DNA of 64,000 nt from Siphonodentalium dalli (lineage: Eukaryota; Mollusca; Scaphopoda; Gadilida; Siphonodentaliidae). The stretch is from NCBI GenBank assembly GCA_032622095.1, contig CP136067.1, forward strand, positions 97,268,707-97,332,706, read 5' to 3'. Position numbers and translations under genes: made by a program. The notes below the pieces were generated by a model. The model had not been told where the DNA came from and ran no database searches. It saw only the letters and a list, made by a program, of their open reading frames with translations. This document shows, in pieces, positions 23,660 through 33,699 of the stretch; position 1 is the stretch's first letter; each line of letters opens with the position of its first letter.

Positions 23660-24130
23660 TGTTTAAGGAAGATACCGACTCAACAGTAGTGGGAATATGA
23701 GTGTCCAATTTGAGTTGACGGTTAACTGACATACCTGAGTCCTGGGCCTCCGTATACCCTGATAATAATGTTCCGCTGACCATAATCATATCTTGAAAAT
23801 ACATATACCTGTCCATACCCATACCCTAACCAAGAATATTCAATAATGCATATTATACCTGTATTATGCATGTACCATGATCATATTTTGAACATGTATA
23901 CCTGTGTATACCACAACGGTTCCAGCACCATATCGAGGAGAACTGGGTTATGGCGGGTTCAAGCTGATTCCAGAAAACATGTCTGCATATTACATCGCAA
24001 TGTATTATATGTGGGTCATTGCCGGCATTGGAGTACCAGGAAATATCATCTCGATTCTAATTATATGTGGGTCATTGCCGACATTGGAGTACCATTCTAA
24101 TTATATGTAAAATGGGACCAATGAGTTATT
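23660..24130 (+). pseudogene. GPCR copy A: promoter side plus TM1 fragment
   Basis: The upstream part (from AAGGAAGATACCGA, 23665) matches 25890 onward before the intact receptor. The coding part starts at about 23905 and covers the extracellular end and TM1 (RGELGYG, YYMWVIAGIGVPGN). It lacks the first 20 or so residues of the intact gene, including three N-glycosylation sites. After ILIIC a short internal duplication (GTGGGTCATTGCCG..., 24008 and 24066) breaks the frame. Nothing downstream of TM1 remains. It is a dead partial duplicate, not an exon of the next gene. Confidence 0.8.
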
Positions 24131-24985
24131 ACGGCCTTCTGGTAACATGTGATGGCCATGAATGTGGTACGGGCATATTTTTCGGCTCCCCGGGTAACAC
24201 GAGCTTGGCCCGGACTCCATCCGACATCACGTTATGATGTCATTTCCGCACGGGCAAAACTGTTTCTCGGGAGCTGCTTGGCAAATCACACCGGTCCTGA
24301 TTCCCTAACGTCGCGGTTTGACGTTAATATCCACACGGACATCGCGGTTCTCAGAAACTTCGGATCTCACTGGCACGTGGTATGATGATATATTTCCGTC
24401 CTCCGGGTAACATGTGTTGGGTCTGAACTCTGCCCGACATCACTTTTATTGTAGACCATATCAGAACAAAATGAGATTTCAAATTTATGCGAAATTTATT
24501 CGCATTTGTGAGAAGAAATAAATGTGAAATTTATGCATTCACCTAAATTCCAAGTTTATGATAAATTTATGCCGTTGTAAATTGTATACATGGAATTTAG
24601 GAACAATTTGTTCTTTTGTAAATTCCTCTTTCAAGCAGTGTAATTTGACCACGACAAAGAAACCTTAGAGATAAAGCATCAGGGTGCCCAATTAAGAAGA
24701 GAGTGTTGGCATGTTTTACGAAACAGAACATATACTACCGGTCTTGCCAAGCTCTGGCTCTATCAAATTAATTGGATAACAGATACAGACACCATACAAA
24801 CATCCGTTGACGTCGCAAATGATTTCTTAAAAAACAAGAATGTATATAAACAAACGGAAATATCGCTTATTCGAAATAAAGAGGAATTTGATCAAAACCA
24901 GGATGATTACATCAAAACCCATTGGTATTGAACAAAACCCGAATAATTGATAAAACCAATGGGTTTTGATAAAAACTCAACGGCT
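24131..24985. other. no gene recognised
   Basis: Contains a repeated CCGGGTAACANGNG..TCCGACATCAC module (24190-24232 and 24398-24442) and a 15-bp inverted pair, ATCAAAACCCATTGG / CCAATGGGTTTTGAT (about 24920-24970). No coding signal. Confidence 0.45.
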
Positions 24986-24989
24986 ATGA

Positions 24990-25312
24990 GTGTAACATGG
25001 CGTTACTTATATGCTCTCCTAACAATCACCATTGATGTTCCCGGTGTGGAGTATATATTGCACACGCACACGCGGGATTATATAGCGTAAATGGATGAAA
25101 ATGGATTTAAATAATCTCCAAAAAAGGTCAACCCTGTTCTGGATGGTTGCGGGGTCCAGTCTTATCAGCGAAAGGCAACCAAATTAATACGTCAAAACAT
25201 GTTGTGGAGACAAGCGATTCGGAATTAGTAACGCAGATTTATAATAAATTTTGATTATTCAAAACCAGAAGTGGTTTCTGGGATTATTGGTATTCGGAGA
25301 GAACCAGCGTGA
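24990..25312 (+). repeat. upstream flank of GPCR copy B (tandem duplication unit)
   Basis: Diverged copy of 22720-23019, about 2.25 kb downstream of it. In this copy the small frame seen in the other is interrupted, which argues against a conserved protein. Confidence 0.7.
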
Positions 25313-25318
25313 GAGCGT

Positions 25319-25492
25319 ATACATAAGGATTAACTGTCATGTGGACTGTTTTTATGGAGATGTAACCGTGAGGTAAGTGGACATAACTTGTGTAAAACCC
25401 GAAGGGTTTTACATACAAGATATGACCACTTACCTCACGGTTACATCTCCATAAAAATAGTCTACATGACAGTTAATCCTTATATTTATATA
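25319..25492. repeat. foldback palindrome, GAA triloop (HP2)
   Basis: The left arm (about 25319-25400) and right arm (25404-25492) are reverse complements with about five mismatches and one small indel. They meet at CCC-GAA-GGG (loop 25401-25403). The palindrome lies in the GPCR copy B upstream flank and has no counterpart in copy A. Confidence 0.9.
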
Positions 25493-25836
25493 CATTTAGC
25501 GAAAAAGCCACTTTTGTAAATGTATATAAATCGAAAAGTGTATTGTGACAAGATCAGCCCAAAATACCCAATAGCACCCTTGGCAAAAGTTAATACGAAC
25601 AATTTCTCTTCATATTGAAACCCGATGATGTATTAAGTCAATCCTGCGCGAGTCCAAATGCGCCCAAAACATTACGCGTTCGTCTTTCCAAACCCAATGA
25701 CGTATCGATGGTGTTATGAGCTTGTTGTTATGAGGCGTTGCGCATTCACCGAGAAATAACTGCAACTAGCCACGTGGGCGCCGACCAATCAGAATGCTGG
25801 ATTTAGTGATGACAACACTTAGTGTGTAAATAAACA
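25488..25836. repeat. dispersed 345-bp repeat, copy 1
   Basis: Nearly identical to 49628-49970 and in the same orientation. It begins ATACATTTAGCGAAAA and ends ATGACAACACTTAGTGTGTA. The first 36 bases form a hairpin (TACATTTA...TAAATGTA). Few differences between the copies imply recent spread or conversion. No coding capacity; class unknown. Confidence 0.8.
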
Positions 25837-26069
25837 TTCATGGATGTTAAATGCCAACTGGCGCTAACATGAACATTTTCAACTTTTAAAGAAGATACCG
25901 ATTCAATCGTAATGGAACTATGACTGACATTCCTTATTCCTGAACCTTAGAATACTCTGATAATACTGATACCCTGACCATACGCATATCCTGAAAATAC
26001 ATTATCATGCATATTATACCTGGATAATGCATTTGCGGTGACACTATTATGAACATGTATGCTAAATGA

Positions 26070-26102
26070 TAATCGTTTCTTATTATTACAACTGTCATTC
26101 AG
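26070..26102 (+). promoter_or_regulatory. probable 3' splice acceptor before the GPCR start codon
   Basis: A pyrimidine-rich tract ends in CATTCAG at 26102, 15 bases before the ATG. It would end an intron in the 5' untranslated region. Predicted from sequence only. Confidence 0.45.
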
Positions 26103-26117
26103 GTCTCCGAAATCGAG

Positions 26118-27302
26118 ATGAGTTCACCAGTGAACCACACTATAGACTGGAATGGAACAAGAAACGACACATACAACACAACGGTTCCAGCAACATATCG
26201 AGGAGAACTGGGTTATGGCGAGTTAGAGCTGATTCCAGAATTCATGGCTGCATATTACATCACGATTTATTATATGTGGGTCATTGCCGGCATTGGAATA
26301 CCAGGAAATATCCTCTCGATTCTAATTATATGTAAAATGGGACCAATGAGTTCTTCTTCTCTGCACATATGTGTTCTCGCGGTTGCGGACAACCTCGCTA
26401 TATCTGCAAAGATAATTTACTCACAGATGACAATGAACGATGTAAAAATCGGATCGTTCGGATGTAAGTTTCTGATTTTCTCGACACAAATTTGGTCGAT
26501 GTTCGCTAATTGGATCATTGTAGCCATGACGACAGAGAGATACATCGCGGTTTGTTTCCCGTTAAAATCCAGACGGTTCTGTACGAAGACGATCGCAATC
26601 TTCAAGCTCGCGGTGATCTTGTTATTTCTGATTGGGCTCAATTCACACTTTTTCGAGATAATAACAAATACCTATCACCCGGTTCACAGAGAAAATTGTG
26701 ACGCTCATACCGATCCAACAACTCAGTTTTGGGCTAACAAGGTGTGGTATTGGATTGATGGAGCTTTCTTCGCCATAATTCCTTGTGTGATTATCATAGT
26801 GTTAAATGTGATGATCATTGTGGGGTTAAATAAATCTCAAAAACTGAAAAAGCAGATCGCTTCACAGAACGAGAACCAAATCCAGTCCAACGTGGAGCAG
26901 CAACGACATATCATGAATATGCTTCTTGTGGTGTCCATTACATTTGTAATGCTGAATGCACCAAACGCAATTTTCTTTGTAGCGACAACATTCATCGACT
27001 ATGAAGCCACTCTTCAGAGTTATTCTAACTACATTCTAGGGGGAACTATTATCCAACTTTTGTCAAATTTCAATCACTCAGTTAACTTTGTTTTATACTT
27101 CTGGGTTGGGAAGCAGTTCCGTGCAAAATGTATGGAACTCATGTACCGGCGGAGGTGTGGATCACCTACATCGGATCATGCATACCCATGCGTTGGTCGG
27201 GTATCAACAGTGAGCGGCGTATCCGAAAATTGTAATACTGAAATTTCAACGGTCGCTGCTGGAGGAATCCTGGTAATGAAAATAGAAGATAGCCGAATCT
27301 AG
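26118..27302 (+). CDS. intact rhodopsin-family peptide-type GPCR (copy B)
   Basis: A seven-transmembrane receptor of 394 residues, expected at the plasma membrane and coupling to G proteins; ligand unknown. The extracellular N-terminus has four N-glycosylation sites (N6, N12, N16, N20). Approximate segments: TM1 48-73 (GN at 63-64), TM2 82-103 (D91 in LAVADN), TM3 112-146 (C116; TERY at 139-142 in place of DRY), TM4 158-178, TM5 210-237 (P222), TM6 266-292 (P282, without the usual CWxP Trp), TM7 308-330 (NFVLY for NPxxY). C194 can pair with C116. The single coding exon is preceded by a good 3' splice site (TTATTATTACAACTGTCATTCAG-like tract, AG at 26101-26102), so a 5'UTR intron is likely. 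It resembles invertebrate FMRFamide- or peptide-type receptors. Broken copies lie on both sides. Confidence 0.92.
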   Translation: MSSPVNHTIDWNGTRNDTYNTTVPATYRGELGYGELELIPEFMAAYYITIYYMWVIAGIGIPGNILSILIICKMGPMSSSSLHICVLAVADNLAISAKIIYSQMTMNDVKIGSFGCKFLIFSTQIWSMFANWIIVAMTTERYIAVCFPLKSRRFCTKTIAIFKLAVILLFLIGLNSHFFEIITNTYHPVHRENCDAHTDPTTQFWANKVWYWIDGAFFAIIPCVIIIVLNVMIIVGLNKSQKLKKQIASQNENQIQSNVEQQRHIMNMLLVVSITFVMLNAPNAIFFVATTFIDYEATLQSYSNYILGGTIIQLLSNFNHSVNFVLYFWVGKQFRAKCMELMYRRRCGSPTSDHAYPCVGRVSTVSGVSENCNTEISTVAAGGILVMKIEDSRI

Positions 27303-27303
27303 G

Positions 27304-28210
27304 TTATGGGACATGGAGGAAACACGGAACAATATACACAGCAGCATAACACCGCATTGAGGTGATCACATATTTATGCGGATTGGATGAATTTACATTA
27401 GTTACTACGACTCGGGGTCTCAGATCTCGGATTACGAAGATAACCGTCTTTAATTTATTAAAGAAGATCGCAATCGCCAAGCTCGTGGTGATCTTGTTAT
27501 TTCTGATTGGGTTCAATTCACACTTTTTCGAGATAATAACAGATACTTATCACCCGAACATTGTGACTCTCATACCGATCCAACAACACAATTTTGGGCT
27601 AACAAGGTATGGTTTTGGATTGATGGAGCTTTCTTCGCCATAATTCCTTGTGTGATTATCATAGTGTTAAATGTGATGATCATTGTAGGGTTAAATAAAT
27701 CTCAAAAACGGAAGAAGCAGATCGCCTCACAGAACGAGAACCAAATTCAGTCCAACGTGGAGCAGCAACGACACATCACGAATAATTATGCTTCTTGTGG
27801 TGTCCATTACATTTGTAATGCTGAATGCACCAAACGCAATTTTCTTTGTAGCGACAACATTCATCGACTATGAAGCCACTCTTCAGAGTTATTCTAACTA
27901 CATTCTAGGGGGAACTATTATCCAACTTTTGTCAGATTTCAATAACGCGGTTAACTTTGTTCTATACATCTGGGTTGGGAAGCAGTTCCGTGCAAAATGT
28001 ATGGAACTCATGTGCCGGCGAAGGTGTGGATCACCTACATCGGAGCATGCATGCCTGCGCGTTGGTCGGGTACCGACACCGAGGAATTCACACATATCGG
28101 TGTCTACATGCCCGCCAGTGAGCGGCGTGTCCGAAAATGGTGTTACCGAAATTTCAAAAGTCTCTCGTGGAGGTATCCTGATCATGAAAACAGAAGAAAG
28201 CCGAATCTAG
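27304..28210 (+). pseudogene. GPCR copy C: TM4 to C-terminus, frameshifted
   Basis: Downstream of copy B, its 3' flank (27304-27468) runs straight into receptor sequence from TM4 (KLVVILLFLIG, 27480) to the stop at 28208-28210 (EESRI). Relative to copy B there is a 14-base loss near 27552, where TYHP meets the next codons, and a 4-base gain near 27783 ahead of TM6. Both shift the frame. The last 140 codons (27788-28210) are open and near-identical to copy B, plus a 15-residue insertion after RVGRV. TM1-TM3 are missing. It is a pseudogene made by unequal exchange, with a breakpoint at AAAGAAGA/CGAAGACG. Confidence 0.85.
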
Positions 28211-28370
28211 GTTATGGGGAAATGGAGGAAACACTATAAACTATAGCATGACACCACAATGAGCTAATCACATATGTATGCGGATTGGATGAATTTTACA
28301 TTAGTTACTACGACTCGGATCTCAGATCTCGGATTACGAAGATAACCGACTTTAATTTATTGGACAGGGT
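28205..28370 (+). repeat. 3' flank of GPCR copy C, duplicate of 27300-27468
   Basis: Shares GGTTATGGG..ATGGAGGAAACAC, ATGCGGATTGGATGAAT and CAGATCTCGGATTACGAAGA with the 3' flank of copy B. It marks the end of the tandem duplication unit. Confidence 0.8.
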
Positions 28371-28397
28371 GGAGACAACGAACACTATAAACAATAT

Positions 28398-28549
28398 ACA
28401 GTTGTCGCCCGTTGTCGAGGGAGACATTGAGATTTGTGACCCGCTAGAGAACGGAATGTCTCCCGAGGAGCGAAGCTCCTCGGGAGACATTCCGTTCTCG
28501 AGCGGGTGTCAAATCTCAATGTCTCCCGAGAAGAAGGGCAACAACTGTT
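28398..28549. repeat. foldback palindrome, GCGAAGC turn (HP3)
   Basis: The left arm 28398-28471 and right arm 28475-28549 are reverse complements. The inner 60 bp are nearly perfect and the outer 15 bp weaker. The turn is GAGC-GAA-GCTC, containing the heptamer GCGAAGC. Each arm also holds a smaller inverted pair (GGAGACATT near the outside, AATGTCTCC near the turn), so the structure is nested. Confidence 0.9.
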
Positions 28550-29555
28550 TTGTTATCCGATTATACCACAGAAAATAGCCTTGCCATCCACACGCACGAT
28601 GTTGCACTGAGTCATGAGTGCTTTCTTTCCCGATTATGTATATTTTTAGTAACTTTTTATCGTCCCATAGGATTTCTGTTCCATAAACGATAGTCAAGCT
28701 GTTAAGCGTTTGATAATCCGCGTTTATTTACGATCATTTTGGTGGTCAAATCGTCAATATCGGTCCGTGCAATGTAAACCAATAAGCCATATAGGTATGT
28801 TCTCGTCTTATTCAAGGCATATTCAATGTCGTCTTGTGAGCGCAATTTACTCGCGATGTTCATTTCATAACGGTCTTCCCCGAAAGCTATTGGGAAGTTG
28901 TCAATTTCATTAATGTACATTCATATGTGTCAGTGCTCATGGCGATCCTCACATAAAATACTTCTATGATCACATTGCAGACATCGCGGATGATAAGTGT
29001 ACAGTACCATTCATTCGCGACAAACGTATGCATTACGTTGTCTACCAGCGAACATTTATAACCAACCAACCTAAAGGGATCCTCTCTTTCAATGTTGCAT
29101 CATAATGTCGACATGAACAAATTGAATCACCGAGATGTTTCGATGTAAAAAAAGTAAATAATAACGCTTGTCCGATAAAAGTATCAACTTAAAACTTAAG
29201 AATATTAGTGTTCACTAAATATATGCAAATTAGCAAACACCACAACTGGTGTGTTTTGCGAATCCGTGGGGTATATAAGATCTATGATTTTTTAGTACGT
29301 TGTAGTGATGCGAAGTAGATGAGTTATTGCAGTGTGTGTTTGGAGATATTCTTGCAATATAACATCAGGCGGGCGACAAAAACAATGTATCCCGGGTCAG
29401 CGGGCGACAGTGTGATTTGTCGCCCGGCACGTGACAGCACATGGGCCAATCAGAAGGGTGGCAAATAGGGAGGAGGATAACAATGATCATGGATCCATAG
29501 GACGGCGGAGGTGGTAGTTATGCGCCTAGGTCACGTACCAGAAACTGGGAATTCG
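28550..29555. other. no gene recognised
   Basis: Three short minus-strand frames between 28509 and 29069 have somewhat protein-like composition. They lie in different frames with no domain I recognise. A CGGGCGACA motif occurs twice near 29365-29410. Confidence 0.4.
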
Positions 29556-29690
29556 CGTGCATCGGGGTATACATTCCAGCGCGTTAGTCGGTACATGAAA
29601 CGCGGAATACAGACAAATATCGGTGTCGACACGTGAAATGCATTAGCAGAAATGCCAACGGTATCTGCTAGAGGGTCTCAGCTCTTAGCG
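29556..29690 (+). pseudogene. GPCR copy D: C-terminal tail relic
   Basis: Aligns with the last part of copy C and copy B: CAGCGCGTTAGTCGG, then GGAATACAGACAAATATCGGTGTC, then GAAATGCCAACGGTATCTGCTAGAGG. The match is patchy and no frame is kept. It extends the receptor array about 1.3 kb past copy C and shows at least a fourth duplicate once existed. Confidence 0.6.
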
Positions 29691-29699
29691 GACAACTGA

Positions 29700-31537
29700 C
29701 ATTATTTTTATACTGACGGAATGGGCAGTTATCTACAAATATTTCTTCCTGCAACCGTTGACGAATTGATCATTAAATTTGACAAACTGAAACTACATGT
29801 ATAGTTCAACCATTGAGATTAATGACTTACTCCAACATATATCTATAGTGCCTAAAATTAAAATAGACACGATATAATATCAGCAAACTTTCGGACCATA
29901 TGATGGGTCGTTGCTTGCGCCACCATCGCCCCCGATGTTCCAGTTAGAAGTTTTAAGCCACACTGAAAGGGTGGGAGTCTGGTTGAGACTGTTTAGATGG
30001 TATAATTGTTCACCACTTGCTAGTGTTTAATACAAGTCGTACACAATGCATTTCCTCATAAAATGGTGTTTTTGTATTCAATGTGGGTTTATTATGACGT
30101 GTAAATATCGGCGACCCTACCCAAGCGTCTAGACGACGAATCAAATAACTGATGTGCGCGATTACTTGTCGAACGTTATTGTTTTATTCGTCTTGTTTAT
30201 TGTTTTTTCAGTTCCAATTTGTTTTTTTCCCACTCGTTTAAACCATATGATATACGAGGAACCTAACAAATTATACATCAAACTGTACGTTTTATTGGTG
30301 TAAATGTCTCTTTGAGGAATCGCAGTGGAGGTATGCATTTCATCCAATAGTAGTCATATTTGCCGTATAAATTGACTACATAGTATAAGTATATTATCAC
30401 TTTCCATTAACTCATTCAGTTCCCGTGTTCCTGTGGAAACCGATAGCTGTGTACCATGTTTCACGTGAGAAAGGCCAGCATTTACACTAACTAGATAATT
30501 AGTTTGACTATTCAATATTGGAAAGAATCTAATTGACAGCAGGCACCGATAGTACATGCCCTACTCATTTCCGGTACTACAGGGTAATCATTGTTTAAAA
30601 ATTCCATATTGCTATGGCAACGAGGACTTCATATGAACACCGATTGCGTGAAATGTTGTTTTATATGGCCATCTAACGAATTTATTCAGTAGAGTGTTAG
30701 ACATTGATTTTTCTGGTGGAATAACATAATATGACAAGGACCAGAGGGGTTATAGGTGAGGCATAACGATTTCGAAGGGGGAAGCTTCTTGGGCTTTTAC
30801 TGATCATGTTCCAAGTAAATTTATTCAACTAATATGTGACTGGTCTAGTGATTGCAGTAAGCGAAATGTTCATTAATCACTTAAGGATGGGTTTGTATCG
30901 GCTAATCGAATGAAGGTAGCCATTTTGGAACCCTAAACCCGGCTCCTTCGGATTTGGTGCCCCCATTGCTTGGCGCCTTGTATGATAATATACTATATGA
31001 TCATTTTATTTACAATATACACACATGGACAGTAAAATTACAAATAAATATAATATTAATAGACTATACATGCATATTGTTAGGGTGATATATTCCTATC
31101 ACCCCTGAATGTGGTGACAGATTATATGATGAAGATGGCCGAATTAATTTGATTGTCTTTAGGTTACGTTATAATTACTGACCTTAAGATATATTACTAT
31201 GCGTTTCATTTAAGATGTAAATATGTAACACGATTAGACCAAGGAAATTCAGGTGTCATTTGGTTTGACATAGGATAACGGCATTCTCAAAATAACTTAG
31301 CACACTAAACGACCTCAATACTTATTGATGATGCTCCAAATTCAGAGACGATTTCAGAATACTGAGTCAGTTTAATTAAGGTATATGTCATGTTCCCTGT
31401 CATCTGCGTGTATGTAGTATCCAAATTGACTTAGTTCTGTCTAATCTAATGCCGCCTGCTTGTTTTTCATATCATAATCCGGCGTGTTGGCTGATAATGG
31501 AGCCCATGTAATATGTCGTTATATGCTTTGCCAGTGA
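29700..31537. other. no gene recognised
   Basis: About 1.8 kb of AT-rich sequence without recognisable domains, arrays or RNA genes. Confidence 0.45.
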
Positions 31538-31539
31538 AT

Positions 31540-33695
31540 GTGGTCTGAAACAGACCAATCCCTTGGTGACTATAGGCTAATCCACACATGTGATGACTGT
31601 CATCACAACAATATGCCCCCGTGTGGGCCCGGTGTAGAATATGATTACTGCTCCACTGCGAGGGGTAATAATCCCCTAATGTGGCACCCTGTTTGCTGTG
31701 GGGTGCATCCCGTGAGGTTTGGTGTAGGAGCCCTGGGGGTACTAGGGTGGCCGTTTCACGTGAGTCGTAGACCTGTTGTTACGGCTTAGCTCATGGTCAT
31801 CTTTGGTCCTACATCTCTTCAAGTCGGGTGGTTGAGTTGACCTGGCTCAATCAATCGGCTAGTCACGCCTCTCCACAGTGTTTCAGATTACATTTCTGCC
31901 ATCTTTGCTATTAAATTTCTGGTGTCTAGTTGTGTTTTCTGTTTTTTCATGTCTTTCTTTCGTGTCATGTTTGTTTGCATTTCGTCTTCATCACTGTTAA
32001 ATGTTTCAATTATGTACTGCTTACGCCTGTCTCACTGTGGCGAGGTACAGGGAGGCTGCTACAGCTATATACCAGTCTTTGGCCCGGTCATAATTCGAAT
32101 GGTAGTCCGAGGCGGCTGCTGGGCTAGTTGTCATAACCCATAACAAACAAAAACGTAAGAATGAACACCCGTCAAGTTCCACTGATGCTGAGGTCTATCC
32201 TCAGTACTCGGTACATGGTTTTGATCCAAATGTTCAGAACTTCTGTATTTGTGATTTATAAAATGCTCCAAAGAATAGCCGGACAATTAAAATTTGTCAA
32301 ACCGATCAGGACTGGGCCACTCAGTTGCTCTCTTCTGATCGAATGTTCATGAAAAATTCAAGCTGACTCTCTTGTGCAATGGAGATTTATTGCACAAATA
32401 CCAGTGTTTGTTACTCATTACAAGGCATTGAACAGTAGCTGAGCTGTGTTGAGAACTCCCCGATATAGCTGATTCTTCTGAGTCAGATATATTGGGTGAG
32501 TTAGCACCACAGGGAGTTCCAGAAGTCCGTAGATTAGTAGATGGTCAAAAAGCTCAGTTGAACAGTTATATTCTGACCATCAATCGGTGCGAACATCCAC
32601 CAACATTGAAGGTTGGGTATATGAAGACGGATTTAAGTACATATGTTCCAAACCCATTGCAATGTATTACATGTCAGGAGTATGGCCATGACCAGGAAGA
32701 TTGTAAAAGTACAGAAAAAGTACTCGCACGATGTTCTCTTTCTGGTCATGATCATACGGATTGTGCTAATCTTAAGAAATGATCAAACTGACAAGTTTCA
32801 CATTCTGCAATGGATCGTTCCTGTCGCGTTTGGGACTATGAATTCAAGATTCAATGATGTAAAGCTGAGAAGCATCTGTCATATATAGATGCTAAGAAAA
32901 TAGTTGATCCTCGACCATCCATTCCACAGGTCACATACTCAGTAATCGTGTCTACACTAAAAGTGTGTTGATGGCAGCACTCAGACAGAGAGTCAAACCA
33001 AACTCGCCAGTATATCACTACACGAGCAACACAAGTTGAGGAGACTGATCATATTCCTTTCCAGAGCCCGTAGAGCTAGCTATAGATACAGCTTCTGTCG
33101 CCTGTAGCTTCGGAACAAAGATCACCAAAGTCAATCAAACGTTTCGACTCTCAGACAGAGAGGTACATCTTTGAGCTTTCAAAATGTAACCACATGATTG
33201 ACGAGAAACGGTTCACCCTCAAAGATAAGAAACAGTATTTGGGGATCGAAGCTGTCTGTTGGTTGAAGGGTGACATTATGTCTCACCCACCCGGCATCAG
33301 CTTGACGCATTTATAAAGTTCATGCGTGATTCATCAAATATTAGAAATACTTTATCACTGCAAAGTCTGATTTTAAAAGCTACTTTACATATTTTGATGT
33401 GGATCCTTGGTAATTTCATGTCATTTATTTGCTATATATTATCTATTCTTGTACTACTTGTATGCGTTCTTGAAGTTATATTCCTGACTCCAAGTGGAAA
33501 CATTCCTCTTAGGTGCTTTTATTTGTACATAGCTCATCGTTGCATTGTTTTAATCCAATCCGCCCTCTGATTTATCTACACAGTTACTTCGCTTTGATCT
33601 CTTTTGATACCTGATTCTGTTCTTGGTCGTGATATGGCCTCGCGGCTAAAACGACGTTAAACCCTCAGAGGAGGTACTCATAAGTGAGTCTAAGT
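31540..33695 (+). mobile_element. ORF1-only LINE derivative (I/Nimb-type)
   Basis: A GC-richer 5' region (31540-32160) leads to an ORF1 with a gag-type zinc knuckle. It is followed directly by a LINE-like 3' end, GGTCGTGATATGGCCTCG..CTAAAACGACGTTAAACCC (33625-33664), and a short tail of repeated TAAGTGAGTC. No endonuclease or reverse transcriptase region lies between, so ORF2 is missing altogether. This could be one deleted copy or a non-autonomous ORF1-only lineage. The I/Nimb affinity is from memory of the knuckle region. Confidence 0.7.
32161..33316 (+). pseudogene. LINE ORF1 (gag-like, CCHC), frameshifted
   Basis: The start is ATG at 32161 (MNTRQV), after which the frame slips. The zinc-knuckle region is in the frame 32492-32782. 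It holds VPNPLQCITCQEYGHDQEDC, giving a perfect C-x2-C-x4-H-x4-C (codons about 32659-32702), and a second knuckle CSLSGHDHTDC that has lost its first Cys. Downstream fragments include WDYEFKIQ and YIDAKKIVDPRPSIPQVTYS (about 32840-32945), then an open stretch near 33125-33315. It would bind LINE RNA. Several stops and frameshifts make it inactive. Confidence 0.7.
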
Positions 33696-33699
33696 GAGT

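Noticed and set aside
23491-23700. Open frame with long Ile-Tyr runs
   Set aside because: Pure consequence of the (TA)n microsatellite. The same applies to 51984-52352 on the minus strand.
26066-26335. Second open frame over the GPCR N-terminus
   Set aside because: It is the +1 shadow of the receptor gene. Its text also appears over copy A because the DNA is duplicated, not because the frame is conserved.
28509-29069. Three minus-strand frames that look somewhat protein-like
   Set aside because: They lie in different frames with no domain, start context or splice signals, and one overlaps the HP3 palindrome. Evidence is too weak for a gene.
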